Assembly: GCF_000146185.1 (NCBI RefSeq)
Contig: NC_012778.1
Coordinates: 82,001-146,000, forward strand
Length of the DNA stretch: 64,000 nt
DNA from: [Eubacterium] eligens ATCC 27750
Lineage (GTDB): Bacteria; Bacillota; Clostridia; Lachnospirales; Lachnospiraceae
Direction of reading: 5' to 3'
Shown here: one piece after another, positions 17,948 through 28,154 of the stretch
Layout of the letters: each line of letters starts with the position of its first letter
How positions within the stretch are numbered: the first letter of the stretch is position 1
Notes under the pieces: model-generated
The model's input: only the letters and a program-made list of their open reading frames with translations
Told to the model about the DNA's origin: nothing
The model's database searches: none
Position numbers and translations under genes: made by a program

Positions 17948-19546
17948 ATGTCATTTACAACAGCGTTATTTTGGTTTTTTATATTAATCGGAGTAGTTAT
18001 ATATTATGTACTTCCATCTAAAGTAAGATGGATGTGGTTACTTGTGTTAAGTTATCTGTATTATTTTTCATTTAATGTGAAGAATAGTCTTTTCATGGTT
18101 GCAGCATCGCTTGTTATATATCTCGCGGCGTTAGCAATGGAATACATACAGGATAAGTCAGATGCATATCTGAAAGAACACAAGGCAGAGATTGACAGGG
18201 AACAGAAGAAGAAACTTAAGAATTCTGTTAAGCATAAGAAGAGAATAATACTTGTAATAGCAATGCTTATTAATTTCGGAGTACTTGCAGTATTAAAATA
18301 TGGTGGTTTTATCACAGGCAATATTACAGCAGTTCTTAATAAGATAGGAATTGATAAGACTGTGTATGCATTAAGCAATTATGTGATGCCACTTGGTTTA
18401 TCATTCTTTACATTCCAGTCAATATCTTATGTTATTGATATATATCAGGGGAAATACAGAGCAGAAAGGAATCCATTCAGGATATGTCTTTTTGTATCGT
18501 TCTTCCCTCAGATTATGCAGGGACCTATTGGAAGATTTGATAAGCTGCAGAAAACACTTTTTGCAGGTAATGCATTTAATCTTCAGAATATACAGTTTGG
18601 TATTCAGAGAATATTCTGGGGACTGTTCAAGAAGATGATTCTTGCAGACAGGGCTGGAGTATTTGTAGCAATGATATTCAACAAGCCTGATGAATACGGT
18701 GGAGCAATGGCAATAATAGCGGTGCTTATGTATTCAATCCAGTTATATGCGGATTTTTCAGGTGGTATTGATATAGTAATCGGTGTTGCGCAGCTTTTTG
18801 GTGTAACTATGGATGAGAACTTCAGACAGCCATATTTTAGTAAATCAATCGGAGAGTTCTGGAGAAGATGGCATATTACACTAGGTACATGGATGAAGGA
18901 TTATGTCTTCTATCCATTCTGCTTGTCAAAGGCTATGAACAAGTTCGGAAAGTGGGGCAAGAAGCATCTTGGTGAGCATGTTGGCAAGACGCTTCCTATA
19001 TGTCTTTCTAATCTTCTGATATTTTTTATAGTTGGTATATGGCATGGAGCAGAATGGCGTTATATCATGTATGGTATGTATAATGGAGTAATAATAGCAT
19101 TCAGTAACCTTGTAGAGCCACTTTATAAAAAATGCTTACATGCATGTCATATTAACCCACATAAGAAGTGGTGGCAGTGTGTGCAGATATTAAGAACATT
19201 TATACTTGTTAATATCGGATGGGTATTCGATTGCAGTGCAGCAGGTATGGGTTCTGCAGTCAGAATGATAAAACGAATGATTACAGACTTAAGATTTGAC
19301 CAGCTTAACGCTGTAATGTTCAAGAGTATTGGTTTAAAGTCGGCCGATTACATAATTCTGGCAATCGGATGCGTTGTTGTATTAATAATAAGCATACTTA
19401 AAGAAAGAGGAGTACAGATAAGAGCTGCCGTAGCAGCAAAGCCAATAGCTGTAAGATGGCTTATTTATTACGGTCTTATAGTAGCAATATTTGTTCTGGG
19501 ATATGCAAGTGACGCTGGAAGCGGATTCTTATATGCGAATTTCTGA
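17948..19546 (+). CDS. MBOAT family membrane-bound O-acyltransferase
   Basis: 532 residues with about eleven TM segments. Family marks are MPLGLSFFTFQSISYVID, FFPQIMQGPIGRFD, GEFWRRWHITLGTWMKDYV with a conserved His, and the catalytic His H366 in GIWHGAEW. Acts with the preceding SGNH-type protein to transfer an acyl group across the membrane to glycan. Length and motifs agree with DltB/AlgI/PatA relatives. It pairs with the similar MBOAT at 49.6 kb, which sits in a carrier-protein cassette and may move a different group. Confidence 0.93.
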   Translation: MSFTTALFWFFILIGVVIYYVLPSKVRWMWLLVLSYLYYFSFNVKNSLFMVAASLVIYLAALAMEYIQDKSDAYLKEHKAEIDREQKKKLKNSVKHKKRIILVIAMLINFGVLAVLKYGGFITGNITAVLNKIGIDKTVYALSNYVMPLGLSFFTFQSISYVIDIYQGKYRAERNPFRICLFVSFFPQIMQGPIGRFDKLQKTLFAGNAFNLQNIQFGIQRIFWGLFKKMILADRAGVFVAMIFNKPDEYGGAMAIIAVLMYSIQLYADFSGGIDIVIGVAQLFGVTMDENFRQPYFSKSIGEFWRRWHITLGTWMKDYVFYPFCLSKAMNKFGKWGKKHLGEHVGKTLPICLSNLLIFFIVGIWHGAEWRYIMYGMYNGVIIAFSNLVEPLYKKCLHACHINPHKKWWQCVQILRTFILVNIGWVFDCSAAGMGSAVRMIKRMITDLRFDQLNAVMFKSIGLKSADYIILAIGCVVVLIISILKERGVQIRAAVAAKPIAVRWLIYYGLIVAIFVLGYASDAGSGFLYANF

Positions 19547-19570
19547 CAGCCATAATTAAATGGAGGATTT

Positions 19571-20362
19571 ATGAAACATTTAAAGGAAATGTATGAATAC
19601 AGAGAAATGATATTTTCTCTGGTAAAGAAAGATTTACGTGGAAGATACAAGGGCTCTGTGCTCGGATTTATGTGGACATTTATTAACCCGTTGTTACAGC
19701 TTTTAGTGTTTACACTGGTTTTCTCAATAATTATGAGAGCCAATTATGAGCAATATTATCTGTTCCTTTTCGTAGCGCTTGTACCATGGATGTTTTTCGG
19801 CTCAAGTGTTCAGGATGGTTCAACATGTATAATGCGTGAATCTAACATGGTTAAGAAAATATATTTTCCAAGAGAGGTTATTCCAATATCTACAGTAACA
19901 AGTGCATTCATTAATATGATTCTTACATTTGTTGTTGTGTTTATCGTTCTTCTTATCTCAGGAAGAGGAATTAATCCGGTTGCATTATTATATCTTCCTG
20001 TTGTAATGATTGTTGAATATATATTATGTCTTGGAATTGGACTTATAGTTTCTGCACTTACTGTTTATTTAAGAGATTTACAGTACATTCTTGGAATTGT
20101 AGTTATGGCATTACAGTATATGACACCAGTTATGTATGGCGCTGATATGGTAGAGAATGCTAATGTTCCACAGATATTAAAGACAATATTTAACTTAAAT
20201 CCAATGACACCAATAATCAATATATACAGACAGATTCTTTACTATAAGGAAATTCCAGATTTGTCTACATTATTGGTTGCTATTATAACAGGCGTTGTTT
20301 TTGTTATTCTGGGAGCAATTATATTCAGAAGACTTCAGCGCGGATTCGCAGAAGAGTTTTAA
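19571..20362 (+). CDS. polysaccharide ABC exporter, permease subunit (Wzm/TagG-like)
   Basis: 263 residues with six TM helices. The start YREMIFSLVKKDLRGRYKGS and the stretch GFMWTFINPLLQ are diagnostic of ABC-2 type polysaccharide permeases. REVIPISTVTSAFINM is also conserved. It forms a complex with the ATPase encoded next, exporting a completed lipid-linked glycan. A GGAGG site precedes it. The gap to the ATPase gene is 22 bases. Confidence 0.95.
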   Translation: MKHLKEMYEYREMIFSLVKKDLRGRYKGSVLGFMWTFINPLLQLLVFTLVFSIIMRANYEQYYLFLFVALVPWMFFGSSVQDGSTCIMRESNMVKKIYFPREVIPISTVTSAFINMILTFVVVFIVLLISGRGINPVALLYLPVVMIVEYILCLGIGLIVSALTVYLRDLQYILGIVVMALQYMTPVMYGADMVENANVPQILKTIFNLNPMTPIINIYRQILYYKEIPDLSTLLVAIITGVVFVILGAIIFRRLQRGFAEEF

Positions 20363-20384
20363 TGTTTAAGAAAGTGAGATAAGT

Positions 20385-21653
20385 ATGCTTAACAACGAGA
20401 ATTCAATCGAAGTAAGGAATGTATCCAAAAGCTTTAAAGTGTATTTTGATAAAGGCAATGAACTTAAAGAGAAAATGCTGTTCTGGAAGAGAAACAGATA
20501 TGAAAACAGAGTTGTTCTTAATAATATAAGTTTTACAGTAAAGAAGGGTGAGGCAGTAGGTCTTATTGGAAGAAACGGCTGTGGTAAGAGTACAACACTT
20601 AAGCTGTTGACTAAGATTATATATCCAGACAGCGGTTCTATTGAAATGTGCGGAAGAGTTTCAAGTCTTCTTGAACTTGGAGCAGGATTCCACCCTGACA
20701 TGAGTGGAAGAGAAAACATATACACTAATGCTGCGATATTTGGTCTTACTAAGAAAGAGATAGATGAAAGACTTGAGGATATTATCGAGTTTTCAGAATT
20801 ACAACAGTTTATTGATAATCCTGTAAGAACATATTCATCAGGTATGTACATGAGACTTGCATTCTCAGTAGCTATTAATGTTAATGCAGATATCCTTCTT
20901 ATTGATGAGATTCTTGCTGTAGGTGATGCGAATTTTCAGGCAAAATGTTTCAACAAGTTAAGAGAGATTAAGGCTAATGGAACAACTATTATTATTGTAT
21001 CACATGCTCTTGGACAGATTGAAGAGATATGTGATAAGTCAATCTGGATTAAAGATGGACAGATTGAGCAGGAAGGTGATCCAAGAGAAGTTGACATTGC
21101 TTATCTTGATTATATGAATCAGGAAAGATTAAGCAAGGATGAGCAGGAAAGAGCCAGAATCTTAAGAATTGAAGCAGAGCAGAGAAGACTTAAGAAGGCT
21201 GAGGAAGAGAATAAAGAAGGTGGTAACGATAAGCGTTACGGAAGTTTCGAGGCAAGAATTAATGATGTTATCTTGTCTTGTGATGACGGCAATAGGACAG
21301 AAACTCTTGAAACAGGAAGAAAAGCCGTGATAGAGATAGATTATTCTGTTGAGACTCCGGTAAAAGAAGTTCATGCAAGATATATGATTTACAGAATTGA
21401 TGGTCAGTTATGCAGCGGAAGCAGTACTAAGATAGACAGACTTGATGCATTTGACCTTGAGAAAGATGGAAAGATTGTTATTGAGTTTGACAGTATGACA
21501 CTTACAAGAAGCCAGTACTGGGTTGATATAGTGCTTGAGAAAGCTGATGGAACACCAATTGATTATTATAAAGAAGCAGCAAGGTTTAATGTTGTATCAG
21601 GAATTGAAGATATGGGTGTTGCAAGAATTGAGCATACATGGAAGAACTGTTAA
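20385..21653 (+). CDS. polysaccharide ABC exporter, ATPase with C-terminal Wzt-like domain
   Basis: 422 residues. The nucleotide-binding domain has Walker A GLIGRNGCGKST (about 61-72), the signature RTYSSGMYMRLAFS and Walker B ADILLIDEILAVGD. After a charged linker rich in Glu/Lys/Arg (245-275), residues about 285-422 form a beta-rich domain like the C-terminal glycan-recognition domain of Wzt. In E. coli O9a this domain recognises a terminal modification and ensures that only finished chains are exported. Its presence suggests that the rhamnose/mannose chain carries a defined terminal cap. Confidence 0.93.
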   Translation: MLNNENSIEVRNVSKSFKVYFDKGNELKEKMLFWKRNRYENRVVLNNISFTVKKGEAVGLIGRNGCGKSTTLKLLTKIIYPDSGSIEMCGRVSSLLELGAGFHPDMSGRENIYTNAAIFGLTKKEIDERLEDIIEFSELQQFIDNPVRTYSSGMYMRLAFSVAINVNADILLIDEILAVGDANFQAKCFNKLREIKANGTTIIIVSHALGQIEEICDKSIWIKDGQIEQEGDPREVDIAYLDYMNQERLSKDEQERARILRIEAEQRRLKKAEEENKEGGNDKRYGSFEARINDVILSCDDGNRTETLETGRKAVIEIDYSVETPVKEVHARYMIYRIDGQLCSGSSTKIDRLDAFDLEKDGKIVIEFDSMTLTRSQYWVDIVLEKADGTPIDYYKEAARFNVVSGIEDMGVARIEHTWKNC

Positions 21654-21669
21654 TTGAAAGGTAGTAGCT

Positions 21670-24171
21670 ATGAAAAAGAGTGATAATGTAATTAATATAC
21701 AGCTTTCAGATAATCAGGGAAAACTTCATATTAGAATTGCAGGCTGGTATATTCCTAAGGATTTTGATGATTATTCATTTGAATTATTTATTAATGGGGG
21801 AAAAATAGAGTGCAGTGTTGAACATATAACAAGAGAGGATAAGCTAGATCTTCTTATAAGTAACAATCTAAAGCGAGACAGCAAGATAGGATTCATTATT
21901 AAAACAGATGTTAATAAGAGCGATGTTAAGACTATTGAATTATATGTAGTTGATGCAGGGGTAAGAAGTAAGATTGCAAGTGCTGATGAGAAGGATGTTG
22001 TATATACGGTACAGGATCAGATATTACAGTATAATATAGACAGAATATGGCCGGAAAAGACTATCGATGACAAGCATGTTTACAGGGTAGCAGGATGGGT
22101 TGTTGCACAGGAAGGTGATGTTGTAATCAATATGACAGATACAAGCAATAATCCGCTTGAATTCAAGAATGTGCGCTGTGAACGTCTTGATTTAATTGAT
22201 AATGGTTATACAGAAGATGAAAAAAAAGCGGTTGGATTCACAATTACAATAGATGAAAAACCTGGATATGTATTACATTTTAAGTCGGATGCCAAGAGCA
22301 TTGATATTAATATAGATGAAGAGATTAAGAGACAGAGAAGAATTTACAATATAGATAAGACCAAGAGAATGATTAAGGCTGTAACACCACATAATGTCGC
22401 ACGCCTCTGTCATCACATAAGATTATATGGATTTAAAGATCTTAAAGAGTATGTATATGGCGGATTATATGGCGTTATGGATCAGGCTGAGATATATAAG
22501 AAGTGGTTTGCAATTCATAAAGCTACACAGGAAGAGCTGGATAATCAGAAAAAGGTGAAGTTTGCTTATGAACCAAAGGTAAGTATTATTGTTCCAACAT
22601 ATAATACACCTATTAAGTATCTCGAAGAGATGATCCAGTCAGTAATTAACCAGTCATACAGTAACTGGCAGCTTTGTATAGCAGATGGAAGCTGCGGTAA
22701 TGCAAAGCTTGAGAAGGTTCTTGAAGATTATCATAAGAAAGATTCAAGAATTGTATATAAGCTGTTAGACAGTAATAAGGGAATTGCAGGCAATACTAAT
22801 GCTGCACTTGAACTGGCTGACGGTGAGATAACAGGGCTTCTTGATCATGATGACACATTAGAGCCAGATGCTTTATATGAAGTTGTTAAAGCATTTCAGG
22901 ATAAGATGGTTGATGCTGTATATACAGATGAAGATAAGATATTAGGACCGGATTGGATAAATGTTGATCCTAATTTTAAGACAGATTACAACATTGATTT
23001 GTTAAGATCTCATAACTATATAACACATTTCTTCTGTGTTAAGACAGAGCTTCTTAAGGAAATCGGTGGCTTTAAGGCTGATTATGATGGTGCACAGGAT
23101 TATGATGTTATATTAAGATGTACTGAGAAAGCCCGTAAGACTGAGCATATTGCCAAGATATTATATCATTGGAGAATGCATGATAATTCTACAGCAGCTA
23201 ATCCAGCAAGTAAGGCATACTGCCATGAAGCAGGAAGAAAGGCTGTTGAGGACCATCTTAAGAGACTTGGAATACCGGCTAAGGTTGAACTTTGTAAGTT
23301 ATTCGGAGGGAGCAGGGTTATATATGAGACACCAGGAAATCCGCTTGTTTCAATTGTAATTCCTAATAAGGATCATATTGATGATCTTGATAAATGTGTA
23401 CGTTCACTGTTTAATGTCAATACTTATAAGAATATAGAAGTTATTATTGTTGAAAATAACAGTACGCAGAAAGAAACATTTGAATATTATGACAGTATAC
23501 AGAAGGAATATTCTAATGTTAAGGTGTTGGTGTGGAAGAGAGAATTTAATTATTCTGCAATTAATAATTTCGGTGTTAAGGAAGCAAAAGGTGATTATAT
23601 CTTACTGCTCAACAATGATACTGAAATGATTGCACCGGATTCTATATCAGACATGCTTGGTTACTGCATGCGTCCGGATGTGGGAATTGTTGGTGCCAAG
23701 TTATTGTACCCGGATGGAACAATCCAGCATGCTGGTGTAATTATCGGACTTGGCGGAATTGCAGGACATGCATTCATAGGTCTTGATGCTAACCAGTACG
23801 GATATATGTCAAGAGCATATCTTTCAAGCGATTATTCTGCGGTTACAGCTGCATGCCTTATGATATCAAAGGAAATATACAACGAAGTAGGAGGTTTGTG
23901 TGAACAATATGCAGTTGCATTTAATGATGTTGATTTCTGCATGAAAGTCAGAAGCAAGGGATACCTTGTAGTATATGATGCATTTTCACAGTGGTATCAT
24001 TATGAATCTAAGTCAAGAGGATATGAAGATACTGAAGAAAAGCAATTAAGATTCAAAGGCGAGATTGATACATTTAAGAGCAAATGGCAGAAAGAATTAG
24101 ATGAAGGAGATCCTTTCTATAACAGGAATTTCCCTCTTAACACAGAATCATATACACTGGAATTAGAGTAA
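21670..24171 (+). CDS. large protein with two GT2 glycosyltransferase domains
   Basis: 833 residues. An N-terminal region of about 290 residues is beta-rich, of no family I can name, and contains a repeated RIAGWYIP / RVAGWVVA element. The first GT2 domain starts near 304 (PKVSIIVPTYNTPIKYLEEM) with D-H-D-D at 392-395; the second starts near 558 (PLVSIVIPNKDH) with NNDTE at 648. Double GT2 proteins of this type build rhamnan and similar polymers. Two catalytic sites suggest two different linkages made alternately. It follows the exporter genes by 16 bases. Confidence 0.9.
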   Translation: MKKSDNVINIQLSDNQGKLHIRIAGWYIPKDFDDYSFELFINGGKIECSVEHITREDKLDLLISNNLKRDSKIGFIIKTDVNKSDVKTIELYVVDAGVRSKIASADEKDVVYTVQDQILQYNIDRIWPEKTIDDKHVYRVAGWVVAQEGDVVINMTDTSNNPLEFKNVRCERLDLIDNGYTEDEKKAVGFTITIDEKPGYVLHFKSDAKSIDINIDEEIKRQRRIYNIDKTKRMIKAVTPHNVARLCHHIRLYGFKDLKEYVYGGLYGVMDQAEIYKKWFAIHKATQEELDNQKKVKFAYEPKVSIIVPTYNTPIKYLEEMIQSVINQSYSNWQLCIADGSCGNAKLEKVLEDYHKKDSRIVYKLLDSNKGIAGNTNAALELADGEITGLLDHDDTLEPDALYEVVKAFQDKMVDAVYTDEDKILGPDWINVDPNFKTDYNIDLLRSHNYITHFFCVKTELLKEIGGFKADYDGAQDYDVILRCTEKARKTEHIAKILYHWRMHDNSTAANPASKAYCHEAGRKAVEDHLKRLGIPAKVELCKLFGGSRVIYETPGNPLVSIVIPNKDHIDDLDKCVRSLFNVNTYKNIEVIIVENNSTQKETFEYYDSIQKEYSNVKVLVWKREFNYSAINNFGVKEAKGDYILLLNNDTEMIAPDSISDMLGYCMRPDVGIVGAKLLYPDGTIQHAGVIIGLGGIAGHAFIGLDANQYGYMSRAYLSSDYSAVTAACLMISKEIYNEVGGLCEQYAVAFNDVDFCMKVRSKGYLVVYDAFSQWYHYESKSRGYEDTEEKQLRFKGEIDTFKSKWQKELDEGDPFYNRNFPLNTESYTLELE

Positions 24172-24186
24172 TTATCAGAGGTAAAA

Positions 24187-26181
24187 ATGTTTTTAACGAG
24201 AGCAGCACAGATTATTGGAAAAGAAGGCTTTAAGACATTCGGGTATGCATTACAACAGAAGATGCATCAGAATATGACAGATGAGAAAGCTTATAGCATT
24301 TATCAAAAAAAAATCGCACCAAAACAGCGTATTACTGATAATAAGGCTGACTGCACAGCAATATGCAGACATAGTGGAAGCTATGAAAGCATGCTGGCAG
24401 CAGTGTCTGGAATGGATGCTGAATATATAGCCGTGTGTGATGAAAGCTGTGAATTCGATAAAGATTATACAGCAATTGTTTCACATTATATAAGGATTCA
24501 GAAAAGGGCAGGACGCAGTCTTATATATATATATACTGATTCGGAAAAGTATAATCAGGAAGCTGGATGCGGACTTCCTGACTGCAAGCCTGATTATTCA
24601 TGGGATACACTGTTATCTTACAATTATATTGGCGATGCATTTGTTGCAAAGAAGAATGCTCTTATAGATGCTATTAATGAATGTAAGAATCATGGCGCGG
24701 TTGATAATATTAATTATTATGAATTGTCTTTAATAATTCTTTCAAAGTGTAAGACGTCAGATGTTGGGCATATCCATCAAGTGCTTGTTAAGGACATAAG
24801 AACTGACAGTAAATCATACAGGACTGCTGATGACGGAATGGCAGCTTTTAAGAAAATGATTCTGGAAAGTTCAGAAATTAATGTGAACATCGTAGCAGAT
24901 AAGCATGATTCAGCAGTTGAGCATGTGCATTATATTACGAATGAATATGATCTGGTGAGTATAATTATTCCATCAAAGGATAATCCAGACATATTAAAAT
25001 GCTGTTTACAGAGTATCCGCAAGTTCACGAAATATATTAATTACGAAATTGTTGTTGTTGATAACGGAAGTAATGACAGCAACAGAAAAGAGTATGAGAA
25101 GCTTGTAGATACATTTGAAGGACAGGCATCATATGTGTATGAAAAGGCAGATTTTAATTTCTCACATATGTGTAATATTGGAGCAGCTAAAGCAAAAGGT
25201 AATCTGTTGCTGTTCCTTAATGATGATATTGAAATAATCGGACAGGATTATGAAGACACAGACTGGCTTTCAGTACTTGTCGGACAGGCAAAGCAGGAAA
25301 GTACCGGCGCGGTTGGTGCAAAGCTTCTGTATCCGGACTCATCATATATCCAGCATGTGGGTGTAATTAATTATGAATCAAGCTGTTTTGCACATCTGTA
25401 TGCGAAGGCAGTTGATGATGAGAATATCAAGGCTCACAGGAATTACGCTGATTATGACTGCCTGTGTGTTACAGGAGCATGCTTTATGATTGAGAAGGCT
25501 AAATTCGATAAAGCTGGTGGATTTGATGAAGCATTTGAAGTAACACATAATGATGTTGATATATGCCTGACTTTGTATGAACAGGGATATTACAATGTCT
25601 TAAGAAATGACGTGGTCCTTTTTCACCATGAATCATTCTCAAGAGGTGATGATGAGGTTGATGAAGAAAAGAACAGACGTAATATGCATGCAAGGGATAT
25701 GACATATGAAAAACATCCAAAGCTTGAGAAATATGACCCTTTCTATAGTCCGCTTCTTACGCAGACGGAGAATAACTACAGATTCGGAGATGAGATATAT
25801 TCTGTAATATACAGAAAACCTCAGAAAGCTGACAGATTAAGGCCGGCTGCAGGATATATGGAAGTATCACCTACAGTTAAGGTGACAGAAACAGGGTATC
25901 ATGATGATATGCAGCTTAGGGGATTTGCATATAACGGAAATAAAGTGTATTATAATCCCGTAATTTTTCTGTGGAATGAACAGAATTGTTATAGGATTAA
26001 GGTACAGTCAGTATGTGACAGAGTATTTCATTTAAGAAAAGGTGTGGATAAGAACATTAACTATGCACCGTTTTTTTGTGGAATAGATACAACGGATATG
26101 GAAAGCGGCACATATAGATGTGCTATCAGAGCTGATGGTAAATATTATGATGCACAGACAGATGTCGTAATTGATGGTTAA
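24187..26181 (+). CDS. GT2 glycosyltransferase with extra N- and C-terminal regions
   Basis: 664 residues. One complete GT2 domain begins near 256 (LVSIIIPSKDNPDILKCC) with VVVDNGSNDSN and LNDDIE at 344-349, and the acceptor motif THNDVDICLTLYEQGY. The N-terminal 250 residues look like a degraded GT2 domain: ISVCDESCEFDKDY-type sequence around 80-95 (AVCDESCEFDKD) lacks a standard D-x-D. The C-terminal 120 residues are beta-rich and resemble part of the N-terminal region of the preceding protein (GFAYNGNKVYYNPV). Probably acts on the same chain. Its last bases overlap the long frame of the next gene, but not the preferred manC start. Confidence 0.87.
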   Translation: MFLTRAAQIIGKEGFKTFGYALQQKMHQNMTDEKAYSIYQKKIAPKQRITDNKADCTAICRHSGSYESMLAAVSGMDAEYIAVCDESCEFDKDYTAIVSHYIRIQKRAGRSLIYIYTDSEKYNQEAGCGLPDCKPDYSWDTLLSYNYIGDAFVAKKNALIDAINECKNHGAVDNINYYELSLIILSKCKTSDVGHIHQVLVKDIRTDSKSYRTADDGMAAFKKMILESSEINVNIVADKHDSAVEHVHYITNEYDLVSIIIPSKDNPDILKCCLQSIRKFTKYINYEIVVVDNGSNDSNRKEYEKLVDTFEGQASYVYEKADFNFSHMCNIGAAKAKGNLLLFLNDDIEIIGQDYEDTDWLSVLVGQAKQESTGAVGAKLLYPDSSYIQHVGVINYESSCFAHLYAKAVDDENIKAHRNYADYDCLCVTGACFMIEKAKFDKAGGFDEAFEVTHNDVDICLTLYEQGYYNVLRNDVVLFHHESFSRGDDEVDEEKNRRNMHARDMTYEKHPKLEKYDPFYSPLLTQTENNYRFGDEIYSVIYRKPQKADRLRPAAGYMEVSPTVKVTETGYHDDMQLRGFAYNGNKVYYNPVIFLWNEQNCYRIKVQSVCDRVFHLRKGVDKNINYAPFFCGIDTTDMESGTYRCAIRADGKYYDAQTDVVIDG

Positions 26182-26209
26182 AACAATATGGCAGAACAAG
26201 GAGGAATTT

Positions 26210-27280
26210 ATGAAGACTACAGCACTTATTATGGCAGGTGGTAAGGGAGAGCGATTCTGGCCAAAGAGCCGTGTTAATATGCCAAAACAGTTCCTTTCTC
26301 TTACAGATGACGGAAAGACTATGATACAGCTCACGGTAGAGCGAATCAGCCCATTGGTTGATATTAAGGATGTTTATGTTGCTACTAACAAGAACTACAG
26401 AGAACTTGTAAAGCAGCAGCTTCCAGGTATTCCAGAGGAGAATATCTTATGTGAGCCTGTTGGAAGAAATACAGCACCATGTGTAGGTCTTGGAGCAGTT
26501 CATGTTGCAAGCAAATATGATGATGCAGTTATGATTGTACTTCCATCAGACCACCTTATTAAGAATAATGAGGTGTTTGCAGATACATTTAAAGAAGCTG
26601 TTCAGATTGCAGAAGAGGGGGCTAACCTTGTAACGGTAGGTATTACTCCGAATTATCCAGAGACAGGCTATGGTTATATTAAGTATAATCAGGATGACAA
26701 GAAGAATAATGCTTATTCAGTTGAAAAGTTCGTTGAGAAGCCAGACCTTGAGACAGCTAAATCATACCTTGCTGACGGAACATATCTGTGGAACAGTGGA
26801 ATGTTCGTATGGAAGGTATCTACAATATTAGACTGCTTTAAGAAGTTCATGCCGGATACATATGAAGGCTTATTAAAGATTAAGGCAGCAGTTGGAACAG
26901 CAGATGAAAATGCAGTGCTTGAGGCAGAATTCCCTAATCTTGAGTCACAGTCAGTTGACTACGGTATTATGGAGAAGGCAGATTCTATCTACACACTTCC
27001 AGGCAACTTCGGTTGGGATGATGTAGGTTCATGGCTTGCAGTAGGAAGAATCAAGAAGAATGATGATAACAGCAATGTAATTAACGGCAATGTAGTTGCA
27101 GTTAATACTAGGGGCTGTGTAATAGAAGGTGGCGAAAAACTTATTGCCACAGTTGGTTTAAGAGATATCGTAGTTGTTGATACTAAAGATGCAACTCTTA
27201 TTACAACTAAAGAGAATGCAGGCGAAATCAAGCAGGTGCTTGCAAAGCTTCGTGAAGAAGGAAAGAATGAGTATCTGTAG
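26210..27280 (+). CDS. manC: mannose-1-phosphate guanylyltransferase
   Basis: 356 residues; makes GDP-mannose from GTP and mannose-1-phosphate. The N-terminal ALIMAGGKGERFWPKSR signature with MPKQFLSL, the EPVGRNTAPCVGL segment and the FVEKPDLETAK motif are all present. It is the short form without the phosphomannose isomerase domain. An upstream in-frame ATG at 26171 is part of the end of the previous gene; the ATG at 26210 follows a textbook AAGGAGG at 26198-26204. It supplies donor for the GT4 enzymes of the locus. Phosphomannomutase and isomerase are not encoded here. Confidence 0.96.
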   Translation: MKTTALIMAGGKGERFWPKSRVNMPKQFLSLTDDGKTMIQLTVERISPLVDIKDVYVATNKNYRELVKQQLPGIPEENILCEPVGRNTAPCVGLGAVHVASKYDDAVMIVLPSDHLIKNNEVFADTFKEAVQIAEEGANLVTVGITPNYPETGYGYIKYNQDDKKNNAYSVEKFVEKPDLETAKSYLADGTYLWNSGMFVWKVSTILDCFKKFMPDTYEGLLKIKAAVGTADENAVLEAEFPNLESQSVDYGIMEKADSIYTLPGNFGWDDVGSWLAVGRIKKNDDNSNVINGNVVAVNTRGCVIEGGEKLIATVGLRDIVVVDTKDATLITTKENAGEIKQVLAKLREEGKNEYL

Positions 27281-27332
27281 AAGATAGTATGAAAATACAT
27301 ATGCTTAAAACAAGGCGTTTGGAGGAACTATA

Positions 27333-28145
27333 ATGACAAAGGAACATGTCAATACTAATCATACATTTGCGATATGCGCTTATAAGGAGAGTCCATATCT
27401 TGAAGAGTGTATTACATCACTTATGGAACAGACTGTAAAGTCAGAGATATTTATTGCTACATCTACACCTAATAAGTATATTGACGACATAGCAGCAAAA
27501 TATAATTTAAAGGTGTATGTCAATGAGGGAGAAAGCGGAATTACACAGGATTGGAATTTTGCTTATTCTAAAGTACAGACAGATTATGTCACTATAGCTC
27601 ATCAGGATGATAAATATGCGCCTGAATATGTAGAGAATCTGTTAGCGTATACAGCTAAAGCTAAAAAGCCGCTGCTTTTCTTTACCGATTATGCAGAGAT
27701 AAGAAATGGCGAGATTGTAACAACCAATAAGATTCTTAAAGTAAAGAGAATAATGCTTTTCATAATGCGTCCAAAGGCAATGTGGGGAAGCAGATTTATA
27801 AGAAGAAGAGTGTTATCGCTTGGCTCACCAATATGTTGTCCATCAGCAACATATTACAGACCTAATCTTATGAAGCAGGTATTCCTTAATGGATTCAGAG
27901 CTGATGAAGACTGGGAAGCATGGGAGAGATTATCAAAGCTTAAGGGAGACTTTATATTCTGTAATAAGATACTCACATATCACAGAATACATGAGGACTC
28001 AGAGACAACTAAGATTCTTAATGATAATAAGAGATCTGAAGAAGATTACATTATGTATCAGAAGTTCTGGCCCAAATGTATTGCTAAAATGCTTACTAAG
28101 GCATACAGCAAGAGTGAAGAATCTAATAATATGAAGCAGGGATAG
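27333..28145 (+). CDS. family 2 glycosyltransferase
   Basis: 270 residues. HTFAICAYKESPYLEECI is a GT2 start, with IAHQDDKYAPEY carrying the D-D metal site, and EDWEAWERLSKLKGD as acceptor/catalytic-acid region. It has no clear membrane helices, only amphipathic basic stretches near 140-155. The gene is followed after 9 bases by a licD gene. It begins the third group of glycan genes, which contains a flippase. Donor not predictable. Confidence 0.85.
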   Translation: MTKEHVNTNHTFAICAYKESPYLEECITSLMEQTVKSEIFIATSTPNKYIDDIAAKYNLKVYVNEGESGITQDWNFAYSKVQTDYVTIAHQDDKYAPEYVENLLAYTAKAKKPLLFFTDYAEIRNGEIVTTNKILKVKRIMLFIMRPKAMWGSRFIRRRVLSLGSPICCPSATYYRPNLMKQVFLNGFRADEDWEAWERLSKLKGDFIFCNKILTYHRIHEDSETTKILNDNKRSEEDYIMYQKFWPKCIAKMLTKAYSKSEESNNMKQG

Positions 28146-28154
28146 GAGTTAACG

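Noticed and set aside
16861..19546. Possible cellulose or alginate synthesis system
   Set aside because: SGNH and MBOAT proteins also occur in alginate clusters, but no alginate polymerase or cyclic-di-GMP receptor is present; a general glycan acylation pair is more likely.
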